Shown: piece after piece, positions 30,591-34,744 of the stretch | Position numbering within the stretch: position 1 is the stretch's first letter | How the letters are laid out: the number at the start of each line of letters is the position of its first letter | Assembly (NCBI GenBank): GCA_000992395.1 | Contig: LBUD01000008.1 | Span: 1,622-36,365 of the forward strand | Reading direction: 5' to 3' | Source of the DNA: Parcubacteria group bacterium GW2011_GWA2_38_13 | GTDB taxonomy: Bacteria; Patescibacteriota; Patescibacteriia; Buchananbacterales; GWA2-38-13 | DNA: 34,744 nucleotides | Notes under the pieces: generated by a model | Database searches by the model: none | What the model was told of the DNA's origin: nothing | Seen by the model: the letters and a program-made list of their open reading frames with translations, nothing else | Translations under genes and position numbers: made by a program

Positions 30591-33500
30591 CAATTTTTGG
30601 AAGAAATTTTGGAGCAAGGGGGCCCTTGAGCAGAGTTGAATTTGATAGTGATCCGTTGCCGGGCGCTGATGCTTCGGGGGCAGAGACGTGGGTTAATGCT
30701 CGAATCGCGGATTTTTTAGTTGCTTGCCCTGATGCGTGGAGTGACGACAGGATAATTGTTGAAGTTCCGAATTTGGGTGGTCTTGGGATACGAGGGCCTA
30801 TTCGAGTAACAAAAGACGATGGAGGTATAGCGCTTATTGATTCAACCAATGATGTGTCGGTGGGAGAGAGAAAAATTTTAGATTTTAACGTAACAAATAT
30901 TACTTTGCCGGGAATATGCCAAATTACTCCCGATGAAGGATTTTTTAAACAGCGGGTTAGCTTGGGCGGAATAAATTTTGACGCGCCGGATATTGATAAT
31001 ATACGTTTCGGCCCATTACCGGTTGCGCAGGGATTTATAATTGCAAGCGACAATACGATTAATAATATTGAAGTGCCGAATTTAGCTGCAAATACTATTG
31101 CATGGGTTACTGCAGGTATTGGGACTAGCAGAAGCAACGCTTTGCCTTTTAAGGTTACTTCCGGGGATAATCAGCCGATTATATATCGCTATACCCCATA
31201 CCCAACAGATCCTGCGCCCAATAATCAGGGAGCGGTTGGCGATTACGTGACCATTATTGGAGCGAATTTTGGTACGGATGCGGGGAGAGTATTTTTTTCA
31301 AATGGAACTGATCCCGCTGATATTATTTTTCCAAATGAATGTCCAAAAAATTATTGGACAAATACAAGAATAATAGTGAAGGTTCCGGCAGGAGCAACTG
31401 ATGGGTATATACGAGTAGTAAGAAACGATTTGAATTCAACTGATACGCGAATATCAGGATTATTAGATTTTGATATTGGCGGTAATCCAAAGCCTGGTAT
31501 TTGTGCCTTAATGCCCGAAAGCGGGCCTGCTGGTATAACCGATGTTAAAATATACGGCGAACGGCTTGCTACGGCACAAAGAATCAAATTTTATAATGCT
31601 GCTGATTTAATCCCTGCTGATTTTAATATTGTCGGTGCTCATATTGAAGATGCTACTGTTCCAACTGAAGCGCAAACCGGCGATGTTTTTGTTTTTGATG
31701 GCGCTGCCAATAGGAGCAACGGATTTCCATTTACTGTAGGTGCGTGTATTAATAATAATTCTTGCGCTGATCCTGCTACTCAAGAATGTTGTTTGTCTGG
31801 TGAATTTGCAAAATCCTGCGTTCCCAAGGGCGAATGCTCGGGTATAAGAAACCGCGGTGCGTATCGCTGGTCGTTTGTTGCGGGAAATATGGGACCGCAT
31901 GTTGTGTATGATTGCCAAAGGACAAATTCCTGTAAACAGATTTGTATTGCCGGAACCCCAAATTCAGGAAAGGCGTGCGCGCAAGATACTGACTGCGGAA
32001 TCGATAACGCGGCAGTAGAAGAGTGTGGATCTCCTATATCAAGTCCTGCGCCTGATGCACGTCGGGATGGAAAAACAGATGCGGACAGGGATGGAGTTTT
32101 CGATGGCGTTCCCGTGAATTCTGTTATTACTGCCACGTTCAGCGAGGATATGAATGATGCGTCCATAACATATACGGGAAATATAAATGATAGCATTGTT
32201 GTCCACGAATGTTTAAATGGACCCGGCAACGATCCTGGAATAACGGTTCCATGCAATGCTGCCACATTGAATAATTTTACTTTAACTAATGGTCAAAAAA
32301 TTTATAATGGAGCTAACGTTGATTATTTTGAGCTTGTGCCGCCTGCGAATTTGAATCCCGCGACCCCGGCCGTCAGAGATTTTAAACCCGATACGTGGTA
32401 TCAGGTTGAATTGAAAGCAACCGATGATCCTAATGCTATGCGATCAGCAAAGGCGATTGAGCTCAATGGCAATAACGGACCAACATCCAATTATATATGG
32501 CGGTTTTATACAAGGGCGAATAACACTGCAGGAAATGTCGGATGTATTGATTGCCAGCCCAAAGTTCAGCTTGATGGTAGCGCTCATACATGGGCGTGGA
32601 CAGTAGAGGATGCCGCTTTTGTTGATGCGGCAGAGTTGGCAGGCGGGTCAGTAACGGATGACATAAAGCAGGCTGTTGCGAAAGCGGAAACACAAGGACA
32701 TTTTGTAAAAACAACAATAGAAACCGGACACGCAACACAATGCACAATAAAAGTTGATTTGACGACCCCTGTGGTGGAGGCGTATAAACCCAACTGCGGT
32801 TCGGCATGCGCAAACGCCGCAATGTATGTGAAATTTAATAAGGAAATGAAACACACGGATGTTGCTGCGTTTGATCATCTTAACGTCAATACGGTACTTC
32901 TTTATACATGCGGAGGCGATTATACTTGTACAACCATGCAAAGGCAGGCTATTACTGTACCAGTCTGTAACGACGTGGGTGGCAAGACCGAATGCACATT
33001 TTCCAATAACGAAACATATTCCGTAGGAGGCTCTATTTATAATTTTATTCCGGGAAACTATTATCGGGTTGTGCTTTTGAAATCCATACAATCCCTTGAG
33101 AATAAAAATCTTGGAAATTTAAATTTTAACGAACCGGGTGGAATTGCTGAACCCGATTCCTTTTCTTATCAATTTAAAGTTACAACTGATCCGACGCTTT
33201 GCGCCCTCAATAGTGTTGTCATAACACCGCAAAACGGACAAGTGCCCGTTGGATCAAGCCGGGTGTATACGGGAAATCCGTATTCAAAACCGGATAGATG
33301 CGAACCTTCTACCGGCCAATTATTAAATGCTTATAATTACGATTGGCAATGGAAAAATCCGCCCGATAATATTCCGGTGGGAACGCCAGTGGGTAATACG
33401 GCGTCTGTCACCCAAGTAGATACCTGCGGAAATGGTGTTCGGGAAAAGGGAGAGGATTGCGATCCTCCCAATGTCGCGAACGGTTGTAGTGTAAATTGTT

Positions 33501-34744
33501 TAAAAACAGGAACCTTAGCGGGAGAAAGTTGCGGAGATAACAGGGTTGGATTAGGTGAAGAATGCGATCCACCCGGAGCTTTATTATATTGTGCTAATGC
33601 AACATGCTTACATACTGGAAATAATAATTCGGTCGCTGATGTGTGTGGAAATGGAGATAAAACCGGTATGGAGGAATGCGATGACGGAAATAATACAAAT
33701 AATGATGGTTGCAGTTCCACATGTGTTTTGGAAGGAACAATAGCAGGATTGGCAGTGTGCGGCGATGGTATTGTGGGTCCGGGTGAAGCCTGTGAAGTAT
33801 GCTGGACAGGAGGCGCGTCAGCAAAAACTATAAGCGGTTCGTGTCCAAATAGTGATTTTGCAACAGGGCATGACGGACGGGTTAACCAAGCAGGATGCGC
33901 AACAAATTGTGCAACAGATCCTGCTTTTGCCGGCGTTGCGCGAAGATCTCCATATCCTGTATGTGGAAATGGAGTTGTAGAGATTGGCGAGGATTGCGAT
34001 GATAACAATAAAGTAGCAAATGGCGGGTGCGGTGCTACATGCTTGAATGAGGGTCGTGCCGTTGATCTTTATACTCAAAGAGCTCAAGGACAATTCCAAT
34101 TAGTAACGGGCGTAGAAAACGGCAAGGCAAACATTGAAACACGGGCGCAGAATTATGAAATTACATTCGGACCATGGGTTACCGGAAACACTCCAGCCAT
34201 AATCGGCACGGGAATTCCGGGCGGAGGCGGTCTTGGGGAATTTCATATTGTTAGACATTATCCCAACGGCGGTGATATTTGTCAGAATATAAAAGTTATT
34301 CTTGTATTTAGTAAGGCGCCGGATCCAACAACAATTACATTTGAAACAGTTGCTAACGATGGATCTAACGTTGTTATAGATGGTCCGGGAGGAGATTATA
34401 TAATCGCAGATAAAAATGCGCAAATTGAATATAATGGCAACCAGCTCGAGATAAGTCCCAATGGAGGCGATGTTTGGGGGCCTGGCAATTATACAATAAC
34501 TATAAATAATCCGGCAAATATATTATCTATGGTAGATAGAAATCCGCTTGATTGTAATGGAAAATGTAATGACTGGACTTTTGAAATTGTAGAAAAGCTC
34601 TGTATTGCAAGAAAAGTTGATGTGACGGTGGATTCTAACCATACGGCATCCTCGTTTATCGTATCGCCCACCACTGCGAACGCAGAGCCTAATCAGTGGG
34701 TAAGCTATTACGCGCAGGTATTTGGTGAATATACAAAACCGGTT
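30587..34744 (+). CDS. Giant TIG / Ig-like / DUF4215 Cys-rich surface protein, continues past window
   Basis: The plus frame is open for 1386 codons without a stop up to the window edge; I read it codon by codon. A GTG overlaps the TGA of the previous frame (GTGA), but the protein begins inside a TIG strand (VTIFGRNFG), so it is more likely the continuation of 29205-30590 after a frameshift or deletion near 30575. Order: TIG 1 (about 1-85), TIG 2 (about 220-300, VTIIGANFG), Cys-rich, SbsA-like Ig (about 505-640, VITATFSEDM), a second Ig-like unit (about 745-870), five CGNGV..GEDCD-type DUF4215/Myxococcus-like Cys-rich repeats (about 946-1158), and a beta-rich end. Extracellular role likely; partner unknown. 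Confidence 0.85.
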   Translation, partial: MTIFGRNFGARGPLSRVEFDSDPLPGADASGAETWVNARIADFLVACPDAWSDDRIIVEVPNLGGLGIRGPIRVTKDDGGIALIDSTNDVSVGERKILDFNVTNITLPGICQITPDEGFFKQRVSLGGINFDAPDIDNIRFGPLPVAQGFIIASDNTINNIEVPNLAANTIAWVTAGIGTSRSNALPFKVTSGDNQPIIYRYTPYPTDPAPNNQGAVGDYVTIIGANFGTDAGRVFFSNGTDPADIIFPNECPKNYWTNTRIIVKVPAGATDGYIRVVRNDLNSTDTRISGLLDFDIGGNPKPGICALMPESGPAGITDVKIYGERLATAQRIKFYNAADLIPADFNIVGAHIEDATVPTEAQTGDVFVFDGAANRSNGFPFTVGACINNNSCADPATQECCLSGEFAKSCVPKGECSGIRNRGAYRWSFVAGNMGPHVVYDCQRTNSCKQICIAGTPNSGKACAQDTDCGIDNAAVEECGSPISSPAPDARRDGKTDADRDGVFDGVPVNSVITATFSEDMNDASITYTGNINDSIVVHECLNGPGNDPGITVPCNAATLNNFTLTNGQKIYNGANVDYFELVPPANLNPATPAVRDFKPDTWYQVELKATDDPNAMRSAKAIELNGNNGPTSNYIWRFYTRANNTAGNVGCIDCQPKVQLDGSAHTWAWTVEDAAFVDAAELAGGSVTDDIKQAVAKAETQGHFVKTTIETGHATQCTIKVDLTTPVVEAYKPNCGSACANAAMYVKFNKEMKHTDVAAFDHLNVNTVLLYTCGGDYTCTTMQRQAITVPVCNDVGGKTECTFSNNETYSVGGSIYNFIPGNYYRVVLLKSIQSLENKNLGNLNFNEPGGIAEPDSFSYQFKVTTDPTLCALNSVVITPQNGQVPVGSSRVYTGNPYSKPDRCEPSTGQLLNAYNYDWQWKNPPDNIPVGTPVGNTASVTQVDTCGNGVREKGEDCDPPNVANGCSVNCLKTGTLAGESCGDNRVGLGEECDPPGALLYCANATCLHTGNNNSVADVCGNGDKTGMEECDDGNNTNNDGCSSTCVLEGTIAGLAVCGDGIVGPGEACEVCWTGGASAKTISGSCPNSDFATGHDGRVNQAGCATNCATDPAFAGVARRSPYPVCGNGVVEIGEDCDDNNKVANGGCGATCLNEGRAVDLYTQRAQGQFQLVTGVENGKANIETRAQNYEITFGPWVTGNTPAIIGTGIPGGGGLGEFHIVRHYPNGGDICQNIKVILVFSKAPDPTTITFETVANDGSNVVIDGPGGDYIIADKNAQIEYNGNQLEISPNGGDVWGPGNYTITINNPANILSMVDRNPLDCNGKCNDWTFEIVEKLCIARKVDVTVDSNHTASSFIVSPTTANAEPNQWVSYYAQVFGEYTKPV

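Noticed and set aside
30517-34674. Numerous minus-strand frames of 60-220 codons at the right end
   Set aside because: They lie antisense to a single uninterrupted plus-strand frame with recognisable TIG and Cys-rich domains; none has a recognisable protein.

Overview
The window reads as a chromosomal segment from an uncultivated Patescibacteria (Candidate Phyla Radiation) bacterium, probably of the Parcubacteria group. This is inferred from several features: AT-rich DNA read with the standard code (TGA is a normal stop), short housekeeping genes, very large Cys-rich Ig/TIG surface proteins with a pilin-like two-helix N-terminus, stand-alone four-helix-bundle (S23/IVP-like) genes, and intergenic space packed with degenerate short repeats. 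No 16S gene is present, so finer placement is not possible.

Layout. 1-4.5 kb (+): a 5'-truncated sugar-nucleotide epimerase, a receiver-only response regulator, an enlarged ndk, a hypothetical gene with a possible frameshift, and a membrane/spermidine-synthase-like fusion. 4.5-5.7 kb (-): tRNA-Pro(GGG), a DsrE remnant, DUF302 and a SHOCT protein whose start codon has been split by a small transposon-like element. 5.9-8.7 kb: idi (+), a hidden rpmB (-) missed because it is only 59 codons, an M50 protease (+), an intergenic region that appears to encode two small structured RNAs with complementary segments, two small minus-strand genes and one small plus-strand gene. 8.9-16.1 kb (-): LCP-der-pth-dprA-topA, a housekeeping block. 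16.2-19.4 kb (+): tRNA-Val(CAC), a glycerophosphodiester phosphodiesterase, lepB and hisS. 19.4-23.1 kb: a repeat-dense zone and a minus-strand secreted lipase-like/PKD/dockerin-like gene split by a frameshift. 23.1-25.2 kb: repeats, rpsU, yqeY and a four-helix-bundle gene. 25.2 kb to the end (+): two paralogous pilin-domain/giant extracellular proteins separated by a second four-helix-bundle gene embedded in 9-bp repeats. From 30,587 to the right edge there is one uninterrupted plus-strand reading frame (1386 codons) that runs off the window.

How the parts relate. The core genes cover translation (tRNAs, rpmB, rpsU, pth, hisS), DNA topology and uptake (topA, dprA), ribosome assembly (der), envelope work (LCP, lepB, M50 protease) and isoprenoids (idi). 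The 25-34.7 kb block is probably cell-surface machinery.

The most unusual signal is in the repeats. At least nine intergenic arrays have a 7-bp period. Most are arranged as inverted pairs, and some run into stop codons of neighbouring genes. A tenth system has a 9-bp period and also occurs in frame inside a gene. The two four-helix-bundle genes are the two genes most tightly bracketed by such arrays, which suggests a functional link between protein and repeat. Other points worth following are a MITE-like insertion with a reconstructable empty site and a family of elements with terminal inverted repeats.
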